NCBI GenBank assembly: GCA_965218875.1
Contig: OZ244707.1
Coordinates: 1,860,001 to 1,924,000 of the forward strand
Direction: 5' to 3'
Origin: CBDCMJ01 sp965218875
GTDB taxonomy: Bacteria > Chloroflexota > Dehalococcoidia > Lucifugimonadales > UBA3495
DNA: 64,000 nucleotides
The notes beneath the pieces are model-generated. The model was not told the origin of the DNA and made no database searches. It saw only the letters and a program-made list of their open reading frames with translations. Below are positions 54,482 through 63,215 of this stretch, piece by piece. How positions within the stretch are numbered: position 1 is the stretch's first letter; each line of letters starts with the position of its first letter. A program made the translations under genes and the position numbers.

Positions 54482-54896
54482 TCCTTGCCTGCAACTCCCT
54501 TAGAAGATGACGGACCTCCTCCAGGAACTCCGGGACGCCCCTGAAGACTCTTTCGGCACGCTCCGCGTTGTATGTGTGGCTGGTGGCGCCCCGATTGGCG
54601 CGGTATCTCATCCAGGCATCAAGCTCAGAGCGCACTAATCCCTGCTGCCCCGCCCTTCTGATCAAGTCCTGGAAAGAAAGCTCGTCAATCTCCGCAGGAT
54701 TGGCTGAGACTTGCTCCAAGTACCGCTTTATCATCCCAACGCTAAGCTCGTATGTGAACTCGAACGCTTGGATCGCCCCCGCCCGCATCTGGTTCCGAAT
54801 CTGCGGGAACTCGCGCACGATGTCGGAATCATACTGGATCAGCCCGTCCTCAAGCTGGGCCACGGCGTCTTCCAGTGGTGTCAAATCCAGCTTCAT
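54465..54896 (-). CDS. HEPN/HI0074-type nucleotidyltransferase partner
   Basis: 143 residues, all helical: LTPLEDAVAQLEDGLIQYDS, QAFEFTYELSVGMIKRYLEQ, FQDLIRRAGQQGLVRSELDA and the HEPN signature RGATSHTYN (R-x4-H). Homologues of the HI0074 family bind the MNT protein. In MNT-HEPN systems the HEPN protein is an RNase toxin that the MNT protein AMPylates and silences. Here the MNT half is fused to HsdS next door. The start could also be a TTG at 54917 overlapping the hsdM stop. Confidence 0.82.
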
Positions 54897-54906
54897 CGGA
54901 TGCCCG

Positions 54907-56502
54907 CTATCTCCCAAATCCTAGCCGTGCCAGGTTCGCTTCGATCTCCGCGTCCAACCGATGCGCCTCGGCCTGCTGCTCCCGCCATTGAGCGGAGAGG
55001 CGGGCCATCTTCTCTTCGAAGGGTCCGCCGTCGTCCTCCTGCGGCGCCGTGCCGACGTACCGGCCGGGGGTGAGGACGTGGCCGTGTTTGCGAATGTCCT
55101 CCAACGAGGCGCTCTTGCAGAAGCCAGGGACGTCGGCGTACTCACCAGCGCATTGACCGCCCCGCCAGGCGTGGTAAGCATCAGCGATGCCGGCGATGTC
55201 GTCGTTGGTCAGCTCCCGATGGGTGCGGTCAACCATGCGCCCCAGCTTGCGGGCGTCGATGAACAGCACTTCGCCCCGCCGGTCCCTGTGTCTGCCGTCT
55301 CTGCGGTCCCTGGACAGGAACCAGAGGCAGACGGGTATCTGCGTGGAGTAGAAGAGCTGACCGGGGAGAGCCACCATGCACTCCACCAGGTCCGCCTCGA
55401 TGAGGTTCTTGCGTATCTCTCCCTCGCCTGCCTGATTCGATGACATGGAGCCATTGGCAAGGACGAAGCCGGCAGCGCCGCGCGGTGACAGGTGGTGAGC
55501 CATGTGCTGCACCCAGGCGAAGTTGGCGTTGCCCGCGGGCGGGACGCCGTACCCCCATCGCTTGTCATCCCGGAGCCGCTCGCCGCCCCAGTCAGAGACG
55601 TTGAAGGGGGGGTTGGCAAGGATGTAGTCGGCCTTCAGGTCGGGGTGGCGGTCGTTGTGGAAGCTGTCGCCGTGGGCGATGTTGCCCTCGATCCCGCGAA
55701 GAGCCAAGTTCATCCTGGCCAGCTTCCAGGTGGTATGGTTGGACTCCTGACCCCAGATGGAGATGTCGCCTCTGGCCTTTCCGCCGTTGCCGTTGCCGGT
55801 GGCGTGGGCATCGATGAACTCCATCGACTGGACGAACATGCCCGAGGAGCCGCAGCATGGGTCGTAGACGCGGCCCTGGTAGGGTTCCAGCATCTCCACC
55901 ATGAGCTTGACGACGCAACGCGGGGTGTAGAACTCTCCGCCCTTCTTGCCCTCGGCGCTGGCGAACTGGGAGAGGAAATATTCGTACACCCGGCCCAGAA
56001 CGTCCTTCGAGCGCGCTTCCGCGTCTCCAACCTGGATGTTGGTGATCAGATCAATGAGCTGGCCCAGACGGGTCTTGTCCAGGGCGGGCCGGGCGTAGTC
56101 CTTGGGCAGCACGTCCCTGAGCGCCGGGTTGTCCCGCTCAATGGCGGTCATGGCGTCGTCCACCAGCTGGGCGATGGTCGGTCGCCGTGCTTGCGCCTTC
56201 AGGTGAGGCCAACGAGCCTCCAGAGGGACCCAGAAGACGTTCTCGCCCCGGTATTCGTCCATGTCCTCGGGGTCGTACCCTTCTGCCGTCTTCGACTCTA
56301 CCCAGGCGTGCAACTCCTGGAAGGCGTCGGAGATGTACTTGAGGAAGATGAGGCCGAGGACGACATGCTTGTACTCGGCGGCGTCCATGCTGCCCCGAAG
56401 GGCGTCGGCCATCCGCCAGAGCTCGGCCTCGTAGCCCGTCAGAGCCCCGCCTTGTTGGGCCTCCATCTTGGAGTTGGTCCGTCCCGGTCGTACTGTCGTC
56501 AT
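54907..56502 (-). CDS. hsdM: Type I DNA methyltransferase HsdM
   Basis: 531 residues, the N6-adenine methylating subunit. An N-terminal HsdM_N helical domain (LWRMADALRGSMDAAEYKHV, FLKYISDAFQELHAW) is followed by the SAM site DPCCGSSGMFVQSMEF and catalytic NPPFNVSDWG, then the tail that contacts HsdS. The ATG overlaps the stop of the small gene upstream (ATGA). It is the first large gene of the operon and appears intact. Confidence 0.93.
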   Translation of the reverse strand: MTTVRPGRTNSKMEAQQGGALTGYEAELWRMADALRGSMDAAEYKHVVLGLIFLKYISDAFQELHAWVESKTAEGYDPEDMDEYRGENVFWVPLEARWPHLKAQARRPTIAQLVDDAMTAIERDNPALRDVLPKDYARPALDKTRLGQLIDLITNIQVGDAEARSKDVLGRVYEYFLSQFASAEGKKGGEFYTPRCVVKLMVEMLEPYQGRVYDPCCGSSGMFVQSMEFIDAHATGNGNGGKARGDISIWGQESNHTTWKLARMNLALRGIEGNIAHGDSFHNDRHPDLKADYILANPPFNVSDWGGERLRDDKRWGYGVPPAGNANFAWVQHMAHHLSPRGAAGFVLANGSMSSNQAGEGEIRKNLIEADLVECMVALPGQLFYSTQIPVCLWFLSRDRRDGRHRDRRGEVLFIDARKLGRMVDRTHRELTNDDIAGIADAYHAWRGGQCAGEYADVPGFCKSASLEDIRKHGHVLTPGRYVGTAPQEDDGGPFEEKMARLSAQWREQQAEAHRLDAEIEANLARLGFGR

Positions 56503-56743
56503 GGTGACTCATCTCCACGCTTGGACGTGGAACGCCACCTATCCACCTCGTGTTTGGGGTTCTTGCCATCCGGTCCGTAGCCGTGATGGACAAGGAACTT
56601 GGGCACGCCGCCGTACTCCACCGAGATCACGGCAGACTCGGCGGTCTTGTCGTGGCCGGCAGGAAGAAGGAGCCGATCGCCGTCTCTGCGCCGCACCCGC
56701 ACCAGCACTCGCCGGTGGGGAGGAGGCGTTTGGTTGAAGCCAT
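56499..56743 (-). pseudogene. Small Cys-rich protein gene, one-base frameshift, start of RM operon
   Basis: From ATG 56743 the frame reads MASTKRLLPTGECWCGCGAE and IGSFFLP. A one-base loss shifts it, and the next frame continues GHDKTAESAVISVEYGGVPK and FLVHHGYGPDGKN to a TGA overlapping the hsdM start. The join restores a plausible roughly 80-residue protein with CWCGCG and PGHD motifs known from small phage and island proteins of unknown role. Confidence 0.6.
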
Positions 56744-57069
56744 TTCCACGTCTCCCAAAGCAAAATATTCGCATAATCTAGGATATTCTCCAAGGATACG
56801 TTCCTAGGCGCTTACCAGTCAATGATCACCAAGCTCGGGCGCGTTGCCATCCTTGGCGTCCGCCAGTCGCTGATGTTCCGACCTAGCAAATGGGCTGCCG
56901 CTACCACAAAATCGCCTCCTAAACAATGGCTTGCAAGGCATTACGCGGGGCGCGTTTCTCGGCGAAAATGGTAGTTGAGCAATTGTCTGCGAAAGCAATA
57001 TGTGAATGCGACCCAGCGAAGGAGTGAGGACCCCAACTTGGCACTCTCCGAACGACAGCTGCTTTATGC
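56744..57069. other. Upstream region of the RM operon
   Basis: About 325 bases between the small gene and IS630 copy B. AT-richer than its surroundings, as expected for a promoter region. No gene was recognised and I could not fix a single promoter. Confidence 0.35.
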
Positions 57070-58278
57070 TAGTACCGCGTCAGTCTAAAACCGATGGATA
57101 GATATGCTGGAGCTTGTGCCGGGCGTCGGTGGTAGTGAACCGCGACTCGATGGTTGCCCCAGCTTGATTTCGTTCGGTCTCCAATGCGGCGATCTCGCGT
57201 TTTAAGGACACCTCATCTTCAATCCGGCGATTCAAACATTGGTTGCTGAAGACGCTGAACTCAATCTCTGCCATGTTGAGCCAGCTTCCATGCTTGGGAG
57301 TATGATGAAACTCCAGCCGTTGGATCACCCGTCTGGCCTCTTTCGGCTCGAAGGCCTCGTACAGGGAGGCGGGTCTATGAGTGTTCAGGTTATCGAGCAC
57401 CACCCGGACTTTCTCTACCTCAGGGTAGGCGGCATCCGACAACCAGCGCATCTGATGGGCGAAGTCTTCCATGGTCCGACGCCCGGTCACTGCCACGTGC
57501 CTCCAGCCCGCCAGTGGCTCGCAAGTCATGAACAAGTTCCGGGTCCCGTTGCGCTGGTACTCATAATCAAACCGCTCCCGCCGTCCCGCCCTGGCCGGGA
57601 TGGGAGCCCGCTTCTCGGCCACCAACTGCTTGGAGGTCTCGTCGAAACAGACTACGGGCCGCTTGGGGTCATAGGGTTCGGCGTAGAGGTCCAGCACGTC
57701 CTCCATGCAGGCTACGAACTCGGCGCTCACCTTGGGGATGCACCACTCCTTCTTCCGCCACGGCTTGAGTTCGTTTTTTTCAGCACCTGTCTGACCGTCT
57801 CCCTGGAGATAGATTCGGTCAATTCCAGCTTCACTGCCTCGTCGGCGAGCAATCGCAGCGTCCATCTGGTGTGCCCTTCCGGGGCCGCGCTGCAGGCCAC
57901 GGCCACCAAGTGGGCTTCTTGCCTTCCATCAAGTTTGCGCCGTTGCCCCGGGCGCGGCAGGTCATCTAGGGCGCGCTCCAACCCGCCTTCTACGAAGCGC
58001 TGCCGCACCCGGCCGACCGTGGCGGGGCCCACCAGCAGAGCTTTCGCCACCTGTTGGTCGGTAAGACCTTCATCGGCTTTACACAAAATCAGGGACCGTT
58101 TCACTTTACGCCCCGAGGATTGCCCCCGCCGGGTGATACCCAACAAATGTTCCCGCTCAGCTTCGGTCAAGTTCACTCGATATAGCTTGGCCGGCATTCC
58201 CTACACCTCTCCACAACCAAAGAATGCCTCCATTATACCAATTCTTATATTCGTCAAAAACAGCCGGACGCGGTACTA
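57070..58278 (-). mobile_element. IS630-like element, copy B
   Basis: Ends TAGTACCGCGTC (57070) and GACGCGGTACTA (58278) are inverted repeats with TA at each tip, typical of IS630. Length 1.2 kb. It is not closely related to copy A. Confidence 0.85.
57080..58197 (-). CDS. IS630 transposase, copy B, with frameshift at A7
   Basis: Part 1 (58197-57727) holds helix-turn-helix and linker: LYRVNLTEAEREHLLGITRR, TDQQVAKALLVGPATVGRVR, EGHTRWTLRLLADEAVKL. Part 2 (to 57080) holds KPWRKKEWCIPKVSAEFVAC, VVCFDETSKQLVAEKR (Asp), VVLDNLNTHRPASLYEAFE (Asp) and HHTPKHGSWLNMAEIEFSVF (Glu). The frames join at CTGAAAAAAACG, a run of seven A, a classic slippery sequence, so a full transposase by programmed frameshifting is likely. 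Confidence 0.83.
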
Positions 58279-58317
58279 GCCACTTCAACGGACATTTATC
58301 CTGACCGTCAACACCCC

Positions 58318-58346
58318 GGCGGCCCAACTTCCCCCCGCCCTTGACA
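58318..58346 (-). repeat. Orphan IS21-type right end
   Basis: GGCGGCCCAACTTCCCCCCG then CCCTTGACA matches the IS21 copy A tip in reverse. About 30 bases to its left, GGACATTTATCCTGACCGTC resembles the subterminal part of copy A. No istAB is attached. Confidence 0.6.
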
Positions 58347-58378
58347 GGCCAGGTGGGCCGAAGGCATCGAACAGGTGC

Positions 58379-59480
58379 ATGAGTGCATTGGGGGACTGTT
58401 TCCGGCCTCCGGAGCCACGCCGTCGGGCGCTGGACTATCTGCGAGGCCTGCTTAGCCCGGTGGAGCGCAAGAACGGCTGGCAGCAGACGGGCGACGCCAC
58501 ACTCGACGGGGTGCAGCGGTTGCTGTCGACCTACATCTGGGAGGCCGGACTGATTCGCGACGATCTCAGGGACTATGTGGTGGAGCATCAGGGGACGCCG
58601 TCGGCGTACTGGTGGCGGGCGAAGCCGGCTTCCTCAAGAAGGGAACAAGTCCGTTGGGGTGCAGCGGCACGGCGGGTCGGATAGAAAACTGTCAAATCGA
58701 GGTATTCTTGGCCTACGCGTCCGCCAAGGGAAGGAACCTGCTGGACCGGGAGCTATACCTGCCCCAGGTGTGGGCCGGAGACAGAGAGCGCCTGCAGGAG
58801 GCCGGGGTGCTGGAGGACGTTTCCTTTCAGACCAAGGCCCAGTTGGCCCGGCGGATGCTGGAGCGAGCAGTGGAATCGGAAGTCCCCTTCAGTTGGGTTG
58901 CCGGGGACGAGGTGTACGGCAACGACCGCTACCTGAGGCTGTGGTTGAAGCGGGAGGGGATTGCCCACGTGCTGGCCATCAAGAGCAACGAGAAGCTGTG
59001 AGCCTGGACGGAAAAGGGGCCTCTCCAGGTCAGGGCGGACCGGCTGGCGTCGCAGGTTGAAGAAGCCGGCTGGGTCTGGTGCAGCGCGGGCGACGGAGCC
59101 AAGTGTCCCCGGGTCTACGACTGGGCCGCGGTGGCGATATGGCCACTGAGGGAGCCGGGCAAAGGCTACTGTTGCTGGCCCGGCGTAGTATCGCCAAACC
59201 CGCAGAGCTGGCCTACTACGTTTGCTTCGGCCCTGGGGGGACGACCCTGGAGGAGTTGGTGGGGGCGGCCGGAACCCGGTGGGCCGTAGAGGAATGCTTC
59301 GAGGAGGCTAAGGGACAGGTGGGTCTGGACCAATACGAGGTGCGGAAATGGGATGGCTGGTACCGGCACATCACCCTGGCGATGCTGGCCCGTGCCTACC
59401 TGGCGGTAATCAGGCATCAGGCGTTGGACCAACGACGGCTGGGAGAAAAGGGGGCTATCCCTGTTGGGATGAGCGGCTGA
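58379..59480 (+). pseudogene. Degenerate IS701-family transposase
   Basis: Transposase pieces in several frames: DYLRGLLSPVERKNGWQQTG, GRIENCQIEVFLAYASAKGR, VAGDEVYGNDRYLRLWLKRE (Asp) and HVLAIKSNEKL ending at a TGA where tryptophan is expected (next residues AWTEKGP). The last frame gives TRWAVEECFEEAKGQVGLDQ (Glu). At least three breaks; not functional. No inverted repeats were found. The gap after it (59481-59798) shows only a weak -10-like TATACT at 59755 before the next gene. Confidence 0.75.
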
Positions 59481-59798
59481 TCCCCAGGACAGTGCTCAAG
59501 GTGCGCCGGCTGCTTACCCGTCTTATATTGAGGACGGACCAGCCCCCTGACTTCGTCCTCTCCTGGTCCACGTGGAGACCGACAGCATCAAGCCAGAGCC
59601 CGGGAATATCACTGCCAACGCCGGCTATCCCTGCTGAATACAGTAGTGCGGCTGTAGTACTAGGCTGTCCTGTCCCCGGTGGTCGGCGTTGATAGCGTGC
59701 CGTAATGCTCTGCGGCCGCTGTGTTGTAGCTTCTTTCGTCCGTAGCTGATACTGTATACTTCAAGCAGGATGACCACTGCGCGAAAGGGAGTCCTCTA

Positions 59799-62700
59799 AT
59801 GCCTGATTTACAGGAATTCTGGAGACAGCTACACCAAGGACCTGCAGTCCTATTCCTCGGGCAAGACTATCTCCGCGTCGAAAGCGGAACCGACCCCCTG
59901 CTGGCCGAGGCCCTGGGCAAATTCGGAGGCACAAAGGCCACACCAGACTACGACCTCCTGCTGCACAGCACTGCCAGTCAATTTCCAGATACGGCACTCA
60001 CATGGATGTCTGAACTTTGCAGAAGGCTGTCGCCACCTGAATGGCTTCAGTCAGTCGCAGGATTCCCTTGGAACAGCGTATTCTCATCCGCGATAGACCC
60101 CGTCTGGCTTCAGGCCTTTCGCAACGAATGGAGGGATGTTGCGCCGATTTTTGACGATGAATACTTTCCCCGTGACCCAAGGAATCGCCGTGACCTCCAC
60201 TGTACATATTTGTTTGGCTCTTTGAATCCAATCGAAACCAAGCTACGCGCCCCACTATCCCAATTTGAGTTCTTTAGTCGGAAACAAATGGCGGTGAACC
60301 TTGCGCGAAGACTCCCGGATATATTGACACCATTGGGGGTATTAGCCATCGAAGGTTACAAAGGCGATAGAGATTGGTTTTCGACCGCTGATCTATATCC
60401 CGTTTTACAAGCTCTAGGTCCTGGCCAAGCACACCTGTTCAGTGTCGACGATGAGCTATCCGTGCATCCCGTAATTTCCGAATTAGTCCGAACTAGCAGA
60501 CTGGTCACACATCCGGAGGGGCTCGCGTGGGCTCTGGAACAGGCAAGCTCCCAGGGATTGGTTCAGCTTGGAATGCCACCGTATGGGGAAGAGACTGCTA
60601 GGAGAGTCACCCTTCAACATGTCTCGATCCCGATGCCGAGAGAGTTGTGGAACCGTGTGAACATGTCAGCGACCCTGATGGACGACTATGTACTGACCCC
60701 TCCGCCTCCTATCTCAACTGACGCTCTTTACTGGGAGTTCAGGCGGTTTCTATTTGAGTGTGGAAACCGACCCTTGTGGTCTGGATTCGCCAGGGACTTC
60801 GCCTTTGGTCGTGAATTCGAAAGAGAGTTACATGATAAGACGGTTAATCGCCTAGAGAGAGAGGCGTCCAACGATCAGCCAATTGTCATCCATGGACAGA
60901 CCGGCACAGGAAAAACGGTTGCCCTCGGTTCCTTGGCGTATACGTTAGCCAAGTCGAGAAAACACCCCGTTATTTTCATCGAACGAAGAACTCAAAGGCC
61001 AATGAATTCCGACATTGACGAATGTTGCCGCTGGCTTGAGGACCACGGCGGTAGCGCTACCCTCATAGTATGGGATGGGATGGTCCAGCCGAGCGACTAC
61101 CGTGAGCTACAGGGCTACCTGGACAGCCGCGGTCGGAAAGCCGTGATTGTTGGCAGTTCTTATGCGCTCAAAGAATCGGCAAGCCACCTCGTCGAAGTCC
61201 CCAATCAGTTAAGCCTCCAGGAGGCACGACAATTCCCAGAATTCCTGGAAAACTTGGGGGTCAGCCTCAGCGAACATCATCGGAATGCCTTGGAAATGCG
61301 TGACCCTACCTACTTGGTAGCACTATACCGGCATCTGGCGCCAACAAGGCCACGGATAGCGACAGGTGTAGTCCAGGAACTGGAACAGCTGGAACAGGAA
61401 CTTGTGGCCGCGGTAAATCGATTGGAGTCCGAAAATACCTCTCTCGGAGCGTTTGCAACGGCGTTCCTTTCAGCCGGAATCATAGACCAATCCCGGCTTG
61501 AGGAAGTAAGACTTCGACCAGAAACTCAGATCAGCTCTACTGAAGTAGCAGAACTGGTTGACATAGTGACTGTGCCCGGGCGATTCGGAATTAATGTCCC
61601 TATCGAACTCTTGGCCAGAACATGGGATAAATCTAATTTCACGGATTTATCGCAAATACTCAGGGGTTTTGATCTAGTCCATGCGTTTGAGGACTCGGCG
61701 GGACGGGTTACGGTAGGACCGCGGCATTCACTCGAGGCGCGGCTCATTGTTCAAGCCAGGATTGGCAGTGTCCAGAATGAGGCTGCTATTGTCGGCAGGA
61801 TTGTTAAAGCTATCAGGCCATCGATATGGGGCTCGGATGAAAGCGACGAGATTGGCTTTGTGATTGAATTACTTCGGGCAGTAGGCCCACAGGGAAATGA
61901 ACAACTCCGCTTCGCGCCGTTTTTTCGGGATTTGGCCGAGGCCATATCAGAAGTGCGGGAATCTCGTAACATTCGAAGCCCTAGGATGATGCTTCAAGAA
62001 GCCAATTTCTTTCGGGAATGGGTTACAATCAAATCTCGGCAGGGGACCCCTCCTGAAGATGCCAGCGCAATACTCGGCAAGGCGAAGGCAATTCTCCAAG
62101 AAGCCTTGGAAATGTTGAAAGACAATCACCAGTGGAGGCTCCGAACGTTTATCGCCACTGAGCTCGCGTCAACATTAGGTTCTACAACGATCGATTCCAT
62201 AACAACCGGCTCGGCAAAAGCCGAAGTTGAACAAAACTATGCGCAGCTACTCGAAGCAGTCAAAACAGCACGGTCGATGGACTTCAGTTCCTACAATCCA
62301 GTTGATGTATTGGTGTGGAGTACGACAGCCCTCGCAAGCTACGAAGGTGTCGACAACAATACGCGCACAGAGGCTATTGTCGATGTGTTGGACGCGCTAG
62401 AAACTGTCGACCTAGACCTACTCGATAGTGGAAACCTCGAACGATTTCATCAACGGCGATACGAGGTGGGAGCACTCCTGGGCAATCGGGAGTTAAGCGA
62501 GGCAGCTTTCCTGAGCCTTCTTTCTATGGGCTCCGCAGCCGGATTCTATATTCGGGCATGGGAAACCGGTGGGTCGCCAATAGTTTCGCCAAATGGAAAG
62601 GTAGTGCAAGACGGACGATATCGGGATGCCTGGAGGTACCTGGAAAACCACCGAGGTCACATCAATCACGACCCAAGGTGCCTCAACCTGCTATTCGACT

Positions 62701-63200
62701 ATTGGTGGTTGTCAAAAATAGGGCGCCGACCGTTCGACAAAGAACGAGCAGTTCTTCCATTTCAAGAGGAGGATTGGTCGTATGGATTGCAACTAGTCAG
62801 AGATCTCAGGGCAGTGCAAAGTCTGAATCGGGGCCTCACCCTCTCATTCTTGGAAGCTCTAGCACTTTTCCACCTTGGACAAATCACACCAGCAATACAG
62901 CTATTCCGAGAAATCGAGAACGAATCGTATACCGTATCCAGCCGGCGGCGGATTTCGCGGTCGTTCTTGGCGTCCCAACCAAATGGAAATCCTCGTACTT
63001 TTCGCGGAACCGTCCGATCGGCTGACCCCGGGGGGCGTCGGGGTCAAGTGTTCGTAGAAGAACTAAGGCAACGCATCACGTTCATACCTGCCGATTTCGG
63101 ACGCCCTGAGATTCGGACTGGAGATTCTCTAGGTGAATTCCACATCGCCTTTAACTTTATTGGTCCTATTGCAGATCCGTTAACCCGCGCGAAAGTCTAG
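59799..63200 (+). CDS. SIR2-like / P-loop NTPase large defence-type protein
   Basis: 1133 residues; AAAGGGAG precedes the ATG. Residues 1-250 resemble a SIR2-like fold but with changed active-site motifs: VLFLGQDYLRVESGTDPLL where GAG is usual, WNSVFSSAIDPVWLQAF where a TTNYD-type motif is usual, and CTYLFGSLN where LHGS is usual. Residues 330-600 are a P-loop NTPase: HGQTGTGKT (Walker A, Gly366-Thr373) and LIVWDG (near 421). From 600 to 1060 it is helical, possibly TPR-like. The last 75 residues (GRRGQVFVEELRQRITFIPA, GEFHIAFNFIGPIADP) look like a small beta domain. Lower GC than the chromosome. The layout recalls STAND-type sensors with a SIR2-like effector; exact family unknown. Confidence 0.75.
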   Translation: MPDLQEFWRQLHQGPAVLFLGQDYLRVESGTDPLLAEALGKFGGTKATPDYDLLLHSTASQFPDTALTWMSELCRRLSPPEWLQSVAGFPWNSVFSSAIDPVWLQAFRNEWRDVAPIFDDEYFPRDPRNRRDLHCTYLFGSLNPIETKLRAPLSQFEFFSRKQMAVNLARRLPDILTPLGVLAIEGYKGDRDWFSTADLYPVLQALGPGQAHLFSVDDELSVHPVISELVRTSRLVTHPEGLAWALEQASSQGLVQLGMPPYGEETARRVTLQHVSIPMPRELWNRVNMSATLMDDYVLTPPPPISTDALYWEFRRFLFECGNRPLWSGFARDFAFGREFERELHDKTVNRLEREASNDQPIVIHGQTGTGKTVALGSLAYTLAKSRKHPVIFIERRTQRPMNSDIDECCRWLEDHGGSATLIVWDGMVQPSDYRELQGYLDSRGRKAVIVGSSYALKESASHLVEVPNQLSLQEARQFPEFLENLGVSLSEHHRNALEMRDPTYLVALYRHLAPTRPRIATGVVQELEQLEQELVAAVNRLESENTSLGAFATAFLSAGIIDQSRLEEVRLRPETQISSTEVAELVDIVTVPGRFGINVPIELLARTWDKSNFTDLSQILRGFDLVHAFEDSAGRVTVGPRHSLEARLIVQARIGSVQNEAAIVGRIVKAIRPSIWGSDESDEIGFVIELLRAVGPQGNEQLRFAPFFRDLAEAISEVRESRNIRSPRMMLQEANFFREWVTIKSRQGTPPEDASAILGKAKAILQEALEMLKDNHQWRLRTFIATELASTLGSTTIDSITTGSAKAEVEQNYAQLLEAVKTARSMDFSSYNPVDVLVWSTTALASYEGVDNNTRTEAIVDVLDALETVDLDLLDSGNLERFHQRRYEVGALLGNRELSEAAFLSLLSMGSAAGFYIRAWETGGSPIVSPNGKVVQDGRYRDAWRYLENHRGHINHDPRCLNLLFDYWWLSKIGRRPFDKERAVLPFQEEDWSYGLQLVRDLRAVQSLNRGLTLSFLEALALFHLGQITPAIQLFREIENESYTVSSRRRISRSFLASQPNGNPRTFRGTVRSADPGGRRGQVFVEELRQRITFIPADFGRPEIRTGDSLGEFHIAFNFIGPIADPLTRAKV

Positions 63201-63215
63201 AAACGGGGGCTATTT

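Noticed and set aside
55492..56580. 362-codon open frame opposite hsdM
   Set aside because: Shadow frame; hsdM on the other strand has complete methyltransferase motifs and operon coupling.
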